Shown: positions 54,923-61,904 of the stretch, piece by piece
How positions within the stretch are numbered: the first letter of the stretch is position 1
Layout of the letters: each line of letters opens with the position of its first letter
Assembly (NCBI RefSeq): GCF_000820705.1
Contig: NZ_CCXI01000062.1
Coordinates: 1-61,904 of the forward strand
Length of the DNA: 61,904 nt
Direction: 5' to 3'
Source: Clostridium polynesiense
Lineage (GTDB): Bacteria > Bacillota > Clostridia > Clostridiales > Clostridiaceae
Notes under the pieces: model-generated
Seen by the model: the letters and a program-made list of their open reading frames with translations, nothing else
Told to the model about the DNA's origin: nothing
The model's database searches: none
Position numbers and translations under genes: made by a program

Positions 54923-55729
54923 ATGATTGAAATAGATGAAAAAATATTAAATAATAATTATAAACAAATATGTCACATAATAAAAAATATAGATTTGCTG
55001 AATATGACAGATTATAATTTCACCCTGTTAACTACCCTGTTAGGAAGCGACAGCAGAAAAAATGTTAAAATGCTTTGTGATAAGCTAATTAAAGAAAAGA
55101 ATAAAAAGCTTCAAGAAATAGAAAGAGTTAATAGATTATATTCTTTTGATAAGGCTTTTTCTAAAAATGCAGTTCTTGCAGGGGTAGATGAGGTGGGAAG
55201 AGGCCCTTTAGCAGGACCTATTGTAGCGGCTGCTGTAATATTAGACTTAAATGATTTAACGGATATTATATTGTTTATAAACGATTCAAAGTCTTTATCA
55301 TCGGCATTAAGAGAAGAGATATCAAAGGAAATTAAAAACAAAGCTTTAGCTTATTCAATAGCCAGCTGTTCAAATAAGGTTATAGACGAAAAAGGAATAT
55401 CCTTTTGCAATAACAAAGTGTTTTTAGACTCGGTAAAAGGGCTTCCAATTACTCCAGACATTGTGCTTTCCGATGGCTATAAGATAAAAGACTACAACGG
55501 AAAAAATGAAGCTGTTATTAAAGGTGACACAAAAAGCGCAAGTATAGCTTGTGCGTCAATTATTGCAAAGGTATATAGAGATAATCTTATGAAGGAATAT
55601 CACAAGGTATACCCTGATTATGATTTTAATAGCAATGCAGGCTATGGAAGCAAAAAACACATTGAAGCTATTGCTAATAAGGGTATATGTGAGATTCATA
55701 GAAAATCCTTTGTTAGAAATTTTGTTTAG
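54923..55729 (+). CDS. rnhB: Ribonuclease HII
   Basis: Removes ribonucleotides misincorporated in DNA. The catalytic DEDD set is seen in GVDEVGRGPLAGPIV, the DSKSLS segment, ASIIAKVYRDNLM and the later HKVYPDYDF. 268 residues, with an N-terminal extension of about 65 residues that is typical of clostridial and bacillar RnhB. Its stop abuts the convergent yraN stop. Confidence 0.96.
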   Translation: MIEIDEKILNNNYKQICHIIKNIDLLNMTDYNFTLLTTLLGSDSRKNVKMLCDKLIKEKNKKLQEIERVNRLYSFDKAFSKNAVLAGVDEVGRGPLAGPIVAAAVILDLNDLTDIILFINDSKSLSSALREEISKEIKNKALAYSIASCSNKVIDEKGISFCNNKVFLDSVKGLPITPDIVLSDGYKIKDYNGKNEAVIKGDTKSASIACASIIAKVYRDNLMKEYHKVYPDYDFNSNAGYGSKKHIEAIANKGICEIHRKSFVRNFV

Positions 55730-56101
55730 TTAAAACAATCTGAAGGCGTCCTCTAAAAATCTAATTGTATATTCATTATTACTATGATTAAAATATACTT
55801 CAATAATATCGAACCTGATATAATAATTATATAAATTCAATCGATGAATGAAATACTTACTTGAACTTATTATTCTATTCTTTTTAAAGCAGGTTATAGA
55901 CTCCGCTGGTAATCCAAATGCTGAGTTATACCTGCTTTTTACTTCAATGAAAGAAACTATTTCTCCATTAACTGCAATAATATCTATTTCTCCCTTAGAG
56001 CATCTAAGGTTTCTTTTTATTATACTGTATCCATTATTCACAAGATATAAAACCGCCAGCTCCTCCCCATAACTACCTATGGTCTTTCTCAAATCATTCA
56101 T
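55730..56101 (-). CDS. YraN family (UPF0102) endonuclease-like protein
   Basis: A 123-residue nuclease-fold protein with GEELAVLYLVNNGYSII, the catalytic Asp in KGEIDIIA and EVKSR, as in restriction-enzyme-like folds. Family members are linked to DNA repair or recombination, but the activity is not firmly known. Start 56101 is set by an AGGAGG site; a longer in-frame start at 56149 has none. Leftward between rnhB and yifB. Confidence 0.92.
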   Translation of the reverse strand: MNDLRKTIGSYGEELAVLYLVNNGYSIIKRNLRCSKGEIDIIAVNGEIVSFIEVKSRYNSAFGLPAESITCFKKNRIISSSKYFIHRLNLYNYYIRFDIIEVYFNHSNNEYTIRFLEDAFRLF

Positions 56102-56196
56102 AGAATCTATCCTCCTATTATTTATTATTACCACAATTAATGTAGTCATTATAAAATTATTTAATGTGGCAATAATTTTTATTTAGAGGTGATTTT

Positions 56197-57726
56197 ATGG
56201 CCATTGAAATAAACAGTGCCGCTCTTTACGGAATAGAGGGGCTTCTTGTTAAGGTAGAAGTAGATATTGCAAAAGGAATGCCCAGCTTTAACATAGTTGG
56301 ATTAGCCGATACGGCGGTTAAGGAAGCAAAGGAAAGAGTCCGTGCTGCAATAATAAACTCAGGTTATACTTTCCCTATAGGAAGGATAACCGTTAACCTT
56401 GCACCGGCAAATATAAAAAAAGTAGGTTCTATGTTTGATTTACCAATAGCAATAGGTATATTGGCCTGCTCAGGATATATTAATGAAAAAGAATTATTTA
56501 ATTATTTATTTATAGGAGAACTTTCATTAAGTGGTGAAATAAGAGCGGTGAAGGGCGCTTTAAACCTAGTAATGGAAGGAAGCAAAAACAATATTAAAAA
56601 TTTTATTGTTCCGGAAAAAAATAAAGAAGAATGCTCTTTAATTAAAGAAATAGGGATATATAACTTCTCTTCTCTGGAACAGTGTGTAAACTTTCTTCTC
56701 TTTAAAGATTGTTTACCATATTGTAATAGTAATAATGAACAAAAACCTTTTATACAGGAATTTGACTTTCAGGATATAATCGGTCAAATTAGCTGTAAGA
56801 GAGCTTTAGAAATAGCATGTGCAGGCGGTCATAATGTACTTATGTTCGGCCCCCCTGGAGTCGGTAAAACAATGCTCGCAAAGCGTGTACCATCAATAAT
56901 GCCTCCTCTAAGCTATAATGAGGCGGTGGAGGTGACAAGGATTTACAGCGTTTCAGGGAAGGTTCATTCTGAAGAAGCCCTCATAAAGAAAAGACCTTTT
57001 AGAAGTCCACATCACTCCTCTTCCACCTACGCATTAATTGGAGGAGGAAATGATCTTAAAGCAGGGGAAGTCACCTTAGCTCATAAGGGTGTATTGTTTT
57101 TGGATGAACTTTTAGAATTTAAAAAAGAGTCACTTGAAGCGCTAAGACAGCCTTTGGAAGATAGACTAATAAATATTTCCAGACAATCAGGCTCAGTATC
57201 ATATCCTGCAAATTTTATGTTTATAGGAGCCTTAAATCCTTGTCCATGTGGAAAATATACCTTTAAAGAGTTCTATAATCAGTGCAGCTGCAGTGAAAAG
57301 GAAATTGAAAGATATTTAAAAAAATTATCGGGACCTCTTCTTGACAGAATAGATATTTATACCTATGTAGCTCCTGTAAACTTTAACGATATCAATAATA
57401 ATGTAAAAAGCGAAGCTTCCAGCACAATACGAGATAGGGTTATCTCAGCAAGAAAGATACAGGAGGAGAGGTTTAAAAAAAATAACATCAGCTGCAATGC
57501 CGAAATGACTCATTCACATTTAACAAAATTCTGTATCCTTTCAGAAAAATGTACTTTACTTATGAAAAAAATATATGAAACTTATAATTTAAGCACAAGA
57601 GCCTATGATAGAATTTTGAAAGTTGCCAGAACCATATGCGATTTAAGAGGTAAGGACTTAATTGAGGAAGGAGATATTATAGAAGCTGTTAATTATAGAA
57701 AGTTTCTGGATAATAAGATATGTTAA
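56197..57726 (+). CDS. yifB: YifB family Mg chelatase-like AAA ATPase (ComM-related)
   Basis: Hexameric AAA+ helicase-like protein; Vibrio ComM promotes branch migration during natural transformation. N-terminal ChlI-like domain, then Walker A GPPGVGKTM (about residue 217), DELLEF Walker B, and a C-terminal lid ending EEGDIIEAVNYRK. 509 residues. It directly precedes dprA, another DNA-uptake/recombination gene, supporting a shared role. Confidence 0.94.
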   Translation: MAIEINSAALYGIEGLLVKVEVDIAKGMPSFNIVGLADTAVKEAKERVRAAIINSGYTFPIGRITVNLAPANIKKVGSMFDLPIAIGILACSGYINEKELFNYLFIGELSLSGEIRAVKGALNLVMEGSKNNIKNFIVPEKNKEECSLIKEIGIYNFSSLEQCVNFLLFKDCLPYCNSNNEQKPFIQEFDFQDIIGQISCKRALEIACAGGHNVLMFGPPGVGKTMLAKRVPSIMPPLSYNEAVEVTRIYSVSGKVHSEEALIKKRPFRSPHHSSSTYALIGGGNDLKAGEVTLAHKGVLFLDELLEFKKESLEALRQPLEDRLINISRQSGSVSYPANFMFIGALNPCPCGKYTFKEFYNQCSCSEKEIERYLKKLSGPLLDRIDIYTYVAPVNFNDINNNVKSEASSTIRDRVISARKIQEERFKKNNISCNAEMTHSHLTKFCILSEKCTLLMKKIYETYNLSTRAYDRILKVARTICDLRGKDLIEEGDIIEAVNYRKFLDNKIC

Positions 57727-57746
57727 TGAATAAAAAGGAGATAACT

Positions 57747-58829
57747 ATGGAACTTTGTGAATTGTGGTTAGGGACTTGTCCTATAAGGAATTATGATAAA
57801 ATACTGCTTTTAGAAAAATTTCAGTCATCGGAAATGCTGCTTAGCAATATACTGTCTAATAAAAAGGATATAGAAATAAAAAAAGAAATTAGGGAAAAGT
57901 TATCAGAAGCCTGGAACAAGGAAAAGCTCGAGGATTATTTACTATATCTAAAAAAATCTAATATAAAGTTTATCACTGCGGAAAATCCAGATTACAACAC
58001 TAATCTTTATAACACAGGTCTCAACAGACCATACATATTATACTATAAAGGAAATATTAATAAGCTTCAGAAATTTACCGCTGCAGTGGTAGGATCAAGG
58101 AACTGTACCGATTACGGTAGAGAAATATGTATGTCTATAGTTAAGGAGCTTGTAAGGCTAGGAATAAACGTCATAAGCGGAGGAGCATTAGGAATTGATT
58201 CAATAGCCCATAGAAGCTGTCTAAGTTATGATGGTTTCACTGGTGCTGTACTTGGTTCTGGCATTGATGTATTATATCCTTATGTAAACAAATCCATGTT
58301 CAAAGAAATAAGTGAAAAAGGGGTTTTACTAAGCGAATATATTCCTGAGACAAAACCTCATAATTATAATTTTCCAAATAGAAATAGGATAATCAGTGGT
58401 ATTTCAGACATTGTTATAATCGTGGAAGCAAAAGAAAACAGCGGAAGCTGTATTACCGCTCGCCACGGAGCAGAGCAAGGAAGGGATATAATAGCTGTTC
58501 CAGGTGCTCTTTCAATGAAAAACAGCACAGGATGTAATATGCTGATTCAGTCCGGAGCTAATATTTATTTAGGATATGAAAGCATACATACTATATTAGA
58601 ATTTAACCACAAATGGATAAATCAACAGGAGAGTTCTCCTGTTGCTATACAGAATAATAGCATAAAAGAAACTGTCTTTAGTATAATTTCCGATAAACCA
58701 ACACATATTGATGAGATACAAAAACACACTAATGTTGACATATCGCTTCTATATGAGTTATTATTTGAAATGCAACTAAATAAAGAAATAATAAGTTTAA
58801 GTGGAAACTTTTATGCAAGATTAATTTGA
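57747..58829 (+). CDS. dprA: DNA-processing protein DprA (Smf)
   Basis: Loads RecA onto incoming single-stranded DNA. Central Rossmann-like domain with VVGSRNCTDYGREI, SGGALGIDSIAH (about 143) and GAVLGSGIDVLYP, and a C-terminal winged helix (HIDEIQKHTNV). ATG 57747 follows AAAAAGGAG; the longer in-frame ATG at 57720 starts inside the end of yifB. 360 residues. Confidence 0.96.
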   Translation: MELCELWLGTCPIRNYDKILLLEKFQSSEMLLSNILSNKKDIEIKKEIREKLSEAWNKEKLEDYLLYLKKSNIKFITAENPDYNTNLYNTGLNRPYILYYKGNINKLQKFTAAVVGSRNCTDYGREICMSIVKELVRLGINVISGGALGIDSIAHRSCLSYDGFTGAVLGSGIDVLYPYVNKSMFKEISEKGVLLSEYIPETKPHNYNFPNRNRIISGISDIVIIVEAKENSGSCITARHGAEQGRDIIAVPGALSMKNSTGCNMLIQSGANIYLGYESIHTILEFNHKWINQQESSPVAIQNNSIKETVFSIISDKPTHIDEIQKHTNVDISLLYELLFEMQLNKEIISLSGNFYARLI

Positions 58830-58850
58830 TTATTATACAGTATTTTGATT

Positions 58851-58890
58851 AAGGGGGTGAAACTCCGATTAATTGTAACGGAGTACATTT
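58851..58890 (+). promoter_or_regulatory. Ribosome binding site separated from the topA start by a perfect hairpin
   Basis: AAGGGGGTGA (58851-58860), then A, then ACTCCG / CGGAGT (58862-58884, inner TTA/TAA pair possible), then ACATTT and ATG 58891. With the hairpin folded, the spacing is 7 nt, the same as at khpA. Confidence 0.68.
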
Positions 58891-60963
58891 ATGGGTCAGA
58901 AATTGGTTATAGTAGAGTCTCCAGCAAAGGCAAAAACTATTGGAAAATATTTAGGAAAGAATTATATTGTGGAAGCATCTATGGGTCATGTTAGAGATCT
59001 TCCTAAAAGTCAGCTTGGTGTTGATATTGAAAATAATTATAATCCTAAATACATTACTATCAGAGGTAAGGGAGAACTTATCCATAAATTAAAAAGAGCA
59101 GCTAAAAAAAGTGATAAAGTATACCTTGCTACAGACCCTGATAGAGAAGGGGAAGCGATTTCCTGGCATCTTTCCAAGATTTTAGGAATCAAGGAAGACG
59201 ATAAATGCCGAATAGAATTTAATGAAATTACAAAAAATGCAGTTAAGGGATCAATCAAAAATCCAAGAGAAATAAATAACAATTTAGTTGATGCTCAACA
59301 GGCCAGAAGAATAGTTGACAGATTGGTAGGATACGAAATAAGTCCTATATTATGGAAAAATGTTAAATGGGGTTTAAGTGCTGGAAGAGTCCAATCCGCT
59401 GCTCTTAAACTCATATGCGACAGAGAAAAAGAAATAGAAAATTTTGTTCCTCAAGAATACTGGACAATTGATACCATATTAAAAAAAGGTAAGACAAAAT
59501 TTAAGGTTAAACTTAATTCTTATAAAGGCAAAAAAATTGAACTCAATTCAGAGGAGGATGCTAACAAGGTTCTTGAGGCTTTAGAAAATAATGACTACTT
59601 AGTCTCAGCTATTAAAGAATCTTCAAGGCTAAAAAATCCCCTGCCACCATTTACTACAAGTACACTTCAGCAGGATGCATACAAAAAAATAAATTTCTCC
59701 ACTAAGCGCACTATGTCAGTGGCTCAGCAGCTTTATGAAGGAGTAGATGTAAAAGGTCACGGCACCGTAGGTTTAATAACATACATGAGAACCGATTCCG
59801 TAAGAATTTCTCAGGAAGCTCAGGAAGGTGCTAAAAGCTTTATAGGAAAAACCTTTGGAGATAAATATATCCCTGAAAAACCAAGGGTATATAAAAGTAA
59901 GAAAAATATACAGGATGCTCATGAAGCTATCAGACCATCCAATGTTGAAATAACTCCGGATATTGCAAAACAAACCCTTACAGCTGATCAGTATAAAATT
60001 TACACCATTATATGGAATAGGTTTGTAGCAAGTCAAATGTCCTCAAGTATAATCGATACCACCACAGTGGATATTAAAAACGGGGAGTACCTCTTTAGAG
60101 CCACAGGTTCTATAACAAAATTTGACGGTTTTATGAAAATTTACGAATATTCATCAGAAGAAGAGGAAGACAGTTCCATGCTTCCAAGGCTAAAGGAGCA
60201 TGAAAAACTGGATAAAGTAGATATATCAAAAAAGCAACACTTTACCGCTGCTCCTCCAAGGTACACTGAAGCAAGCTTTGTAAAACTCATGGAAGAGAAA
60301 GGTATAGGCAGGCCCAGTACTTATGTACCTACAATATCCACTATTCTGGATAGAAAATATGTTCAGAGAGAAAAAAAGAATCTAATCCCAACTGAACTAG
60401 GTATAATCGTAAATAATATTGTTGAAGAATACTTCAAACAAATAGTTGACGTTGACTTTACCGCTGATATGGAGTCCAGACTAGATAATATTGAAGAAGG
60501 AAAAGATCAATGGACTGATGTGGTAGATGAATTCTTCGGACCTTTACAAAAAGCTATAGACATAGCTGAAAAGGAAGTATCTAAAGTCACTATTGAGGAT
60601 AAGGTAAGCGATGTACCCTGTGACAAATGCGGAAGATTAATGGTTATTAAGCATGGTAGATACGGTGAGTTTTTAGCCTGTCCAGGTTACCCTGAATGTA
60701 AAAATACAAAGCCCATAGTTGAAGAAATAGACGTTTCATGTCCTCAATGCGGAGGCAAAGTAGTCGTTAAACGCAGCAAAAAAGGACGTAAGTTTTATGG
60801 ATGTTCCAACTACCCGGAATGTAATTTTGTAAGCTGGTATGAACCATCTGACAGAAAGTGCAGTAAATGCGGTTCATACATGCTGGTTAAATACAACAAG
60901 AACCAAGGTCAGTATTATCAGTGTTCAAACAGCGAGTGTAAAAATAAAGAAACAGAGAAATAA
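58891..60963 (+). CDS. topA: DNA topoisomerase I
   Basis: Type IA enzyme that relaxes negative supercoils. Toprim domain VESPAKAKTIGKYLG and DPDREGEAIS; the active-site Tyr is in YMRTDSVRIS (about residue 299). The C-terminus has three four-Cys zinc fingers (from about 576: CDKCGRLM, CPQCGGKVV, CSKCGSYM). 690 residues. The start is secure from the N-terminal family pattern MGQKLVIVESPAK, despite the distant ribosome binding site. Follows dprA as in Bacillus. Confidence 0.97.
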   Translation: MGQKLVIVESPAKAKTIGKYLGKNYIVEASMGHVRDLPKSQLGVDIENNYNPKYITIRGKGELIHKLKRAAKKSDKVYLATDPDREGEAISWHLSKILGIKEDDKCRIEFNEITKNAVKGSIKNPREINNNLVDAQQARRIVDRLVGYEISPILWKNVKWGLSAGRVQSAALKLICDREKEIENFVPQEYWTIDTILKKGKTKFKVKLNSYKGKKIELNSEEDANKVLEALENNDYLVSAIKESSRLKNPLPPFTTSTLQQDAYKKINFSTKRTMSVAQQLYEGVDVKGHGTVGLITYMRTDSVRISQEAQEGAKSFIGKTFGDKYIPEKPRVYKSKKNIQDAHEAIRPSNVEITPDIAKQTLTADQYKIYTIIWNRFVASQMSSSIIDTTTVDIKNGEYLFRATGSITKFDGFMKIYEYSSEEEEDSSMLPRLKEHEKLDKVDISKKQHFTAAPPRYTEASFVKLMEEKGIGRPSTYVPTISTILDRKYVQREKKNLIPTELGIIVNNIVEEYFKQIVDVDFTADMESRLDNIEEGKDQWTDVVDEFFGPLQKAIDIAEKEVSKVTIEDKVSDVPCDKCGRLMVIKHGRYGEFLACPGYPECKNTKPIVEEIDVSCPQCGGKVVVKRSKKGRKFYGCSNYPECNFVSWYEPSDRKCSKCGSYMLVKYNKNQGQYYQCSNSECKNKETEK

Positions 60964-60991
60964 TATTTTGTAGACATCTAATTTAAAAAGT

Positions 60992-60998
60992 TGTCGAA
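60992..60998 (+). promoter_or_regulatory. Exact Spo0A box upstream of codY
   Basis: TGTCGAA, the exact Spo0A box core, about 16 bp upstream of the predicted codY -35 element. One seven-base match may be chance. Confidence 0.35.
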
Positions 60999-61013
60999 AT
61001 TACAGATTAATAG

Positions 61014-61042
61014 TTGAATTAGTCAGAACGATATGATATATT
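61014..61042 (+). promoter_or_regulatory. SigA promoter of codY
   Basis: TTGAAT (61014-61019), a 17-bp spacer and TATATT (61037-61042), giving a leader of roughly 80 nt. Confidence 0.6.
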
Positions 61043-61070
61043 AAACTAGGTGAGTATTTATAATATTTAC

Positions 61071-61085
61071 AATATTCTAAAAATT
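61071..61085 (+). promoter_or_regulatory. CodY box in the codY leader
   Basis: AATATTCTAAAAATT matches the CodY consensus AATTTTCWGAAAATT at 13 of 15 positions. Lying downstream of the predicted start of transcription, it would suit autorepression by blocking elongation. Confidence 0.55.
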
Positions 61086-61129
61086 TAGCAAAAGACATAA
61101 TAGACGGTATCATATTAAGGAGGATTAAG

Positions 61130-61904
61130 ATGTCTACATTATTAAATAAAACAAGAATGCTGAATAAGATTCTTCAAAAATCAGGAAGCGAGCCCGTTGC
61201 TTTCGAGGATATATGCAAATTACTAAGTGATGTTTTATCCTGTAACGTATATATTGTAAGCAGAAAAGGCAAGATACTGGGTTACAATTTTGTTGAGAAT
61301 TTTGAATGCGATATAATGAAATCAAAGGTACTTTCTAACGGAAGGTTCCCTGAAGATTTCAACAGCAAGCTTCTAAGCGTACAGGACACTTTGGCTAATA
61401 GTGCTAACGGTGGACTATGCGTTTTTCCAAATGAAGAAAAGTGTACACACGAAGAAAAACTGACAACTGTAGTTCCTATAATAGGAAATCGTGAAAGATT
61501 AGGGACTCTGCTTTTAGCTCGTTTCAATGATTCATTTACAGATGATGATTTAATCTTAATAGAATATAGCGCTACTATAGTAGGCATGGAAATATTAAGA
61601 TCTAAGCAAGGTGAGATTGAAGAAGAAGCAAGGAAAAAGGCTGTAGTACAGTTAGCATTAGGCACATTATCTTACTCAGAATTAGAAGCTGTAGAGCATA
61701 TTTTTAACGAACTGGATGGCACTGAAGGACTTTTAGTAGCGTCCAAGATTGCAGATAAGGTTGGTATTACACGTTCTGTAATAGTAAATGCTCTCAGGAA
61801 ATTTGAGAGTGCCGGCGTAATAGAGTCAAGATCCCTAGGGATGAAGGGTACACATATAAAAATATTAAATGATAAATTATTAGATGAGCTAAAAAAAATA
61901 AGAT
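61130..61904 (+). CDS. codY: GTP-sensing transcriptional pleiotropic repressor CodY, cut at the window end
   Basis: Global repressor that senses branched-chain amino acids and GTP. An N-terminal GAF ligand domain (starts [19 protein letters not shown]) and a C-terminal winged helix with [20 protein letters not shown] and [10 protein letters not shown] are complete. 258 codons are visible without a stop; family members have about 260, so only the last one to three codons are missing. AAGGAGG lies 6 nt before ATG 61130. Confidence 0.96.
   Translation, partial: MSTLLNKTRMLNKILQKSGSEPVAFEDICKLLSDVLSCNVYIVSRKGKILGYNFVENFECDIMKSKVLSNGRFPEDFNSKLLSVQDTLANSANGGLCVFPNEEKCTHEEKLTTVVPIIGNRERLGTLLLARFNDSFTDDDLILIEYSATIVGMEILRSKQGEIEEEARKKAVVQLALGTLSYSELEAVEHIFNELDGTEGLLVASKIADKVGITRSVIVNALRKFESAGVIESRSLGMKGTHIKILNDKLLDELKKIR

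Noticed and set aside
56197-58829. Dedicated competence island (yifB-dprA)
   Set aside because: Both genes are ordinary members of this conserved core region in most clostridia, whether transformable or not.
1-61904. CRISPR arrays, insertion sequences, prophage, riboswitches or T-boxes
   Set aside because: I read both strands and saw no spaced repeats, transposase or phage genes, and no leader long enough or structured enough for a riboswitch apart from the possible L19 leader.

Overview
The window is a 61.9 kb piece of a low-GC, endospore-forming Firmicute chromosome, almost certainly from the family Clostridiaceae (Clostridium in the broad sense). The evidence is the AT-rich DNA, the AGA/ATA-rich codon use, strong AGGAGG-type ribosome binding sites, the spoIIGA-sigE-sigG cluster, and clostridial gene order running from ftsZ to codY. 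It is nearly all conserved core chromosome. I see no prophage, insertion sequence, CRISPR array or defence island.

Layout. 1-5.1 kb: the 3' end of ftsZ, then the mother-cell/forespore sigma cluster (spoIIGA, sigE, sigG), a YlmC/YmxH-type gene, nrdR and pgeF. 5.2-8.8 kb: a DUF512 radical-SAM-like gene, der and gpsA. 8.9-14.4 kb is the least standard part: a leftward patatin-like lipase, spoIVA, a tRNA-Pro(GGG), a PhzF-family gene, a 38-codon gene and a type I asparaginase. 14.6-32.2 kb: one long housekeeping run (yicC, remA, gmk, rpoZ, coaBC, priA, def, fmt, a zinc peptidase, rsmB, rlmN, prpC, prkC, rsgA, rpe, thiN, a 52-codon membrane protein and the tiny spoVM), then leftward rpmB, then an Asp23 gene and fakA. 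32.2-38.3 kb: recG, rsmD, coaD and a coiled-coil gene facing leftward ylbJ and tmcAL. 38.5-45.4 kb: pta-ackA, the DUF177-rpmF-plsX-acpP lipid/ribosome cluster, rnc, a radical SAM gene and spoVS. 45.4-61.9 kb: smc-ftsY-ylxM-ffh-rpsP-khpA-rimM-trmD-rplS, rbgA, rnhB, yraN, yifB, dprA, topA and codY (cut by the window end at its last codons).

The genes jointly cover cell division, commitment to sporulation, translation initiation and ribosome maturation, protein targeting (SRP), phospholipid and fatty-acid precursor supply, acetate overflow metabolism, DNA replication restart/processing and nutritional control.

Most notable observations: (1) at khpA and topA a strong Shine-Dalgarno sequence is separated from its start codon by a perfect inverted repeat; removing the repeat leaves the same 7-nt spacing in both cases. 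A related but messier arrangement precedes the DUF177 gene. (2) Four genes are interrupted in this sequence: spoIIGA, nrdR and fmt each lack one A in a short A run, and ackA carries an in-frame TGA in place of a conserved glycine codon. These are either sequence errors or real lesions, and all four are in genes that can plausibly be lost. (3) Several developmental or nutritional control sites can be read: a Spo0A-type promoter before spoIIGA, a SigF-like promoter before sigG, a 33-bp palindrome before the ylmC-like gene, and CodY and Spo0A boxes before codY. I found no wholly new multi-gene system; the region is otherwise ordinary.
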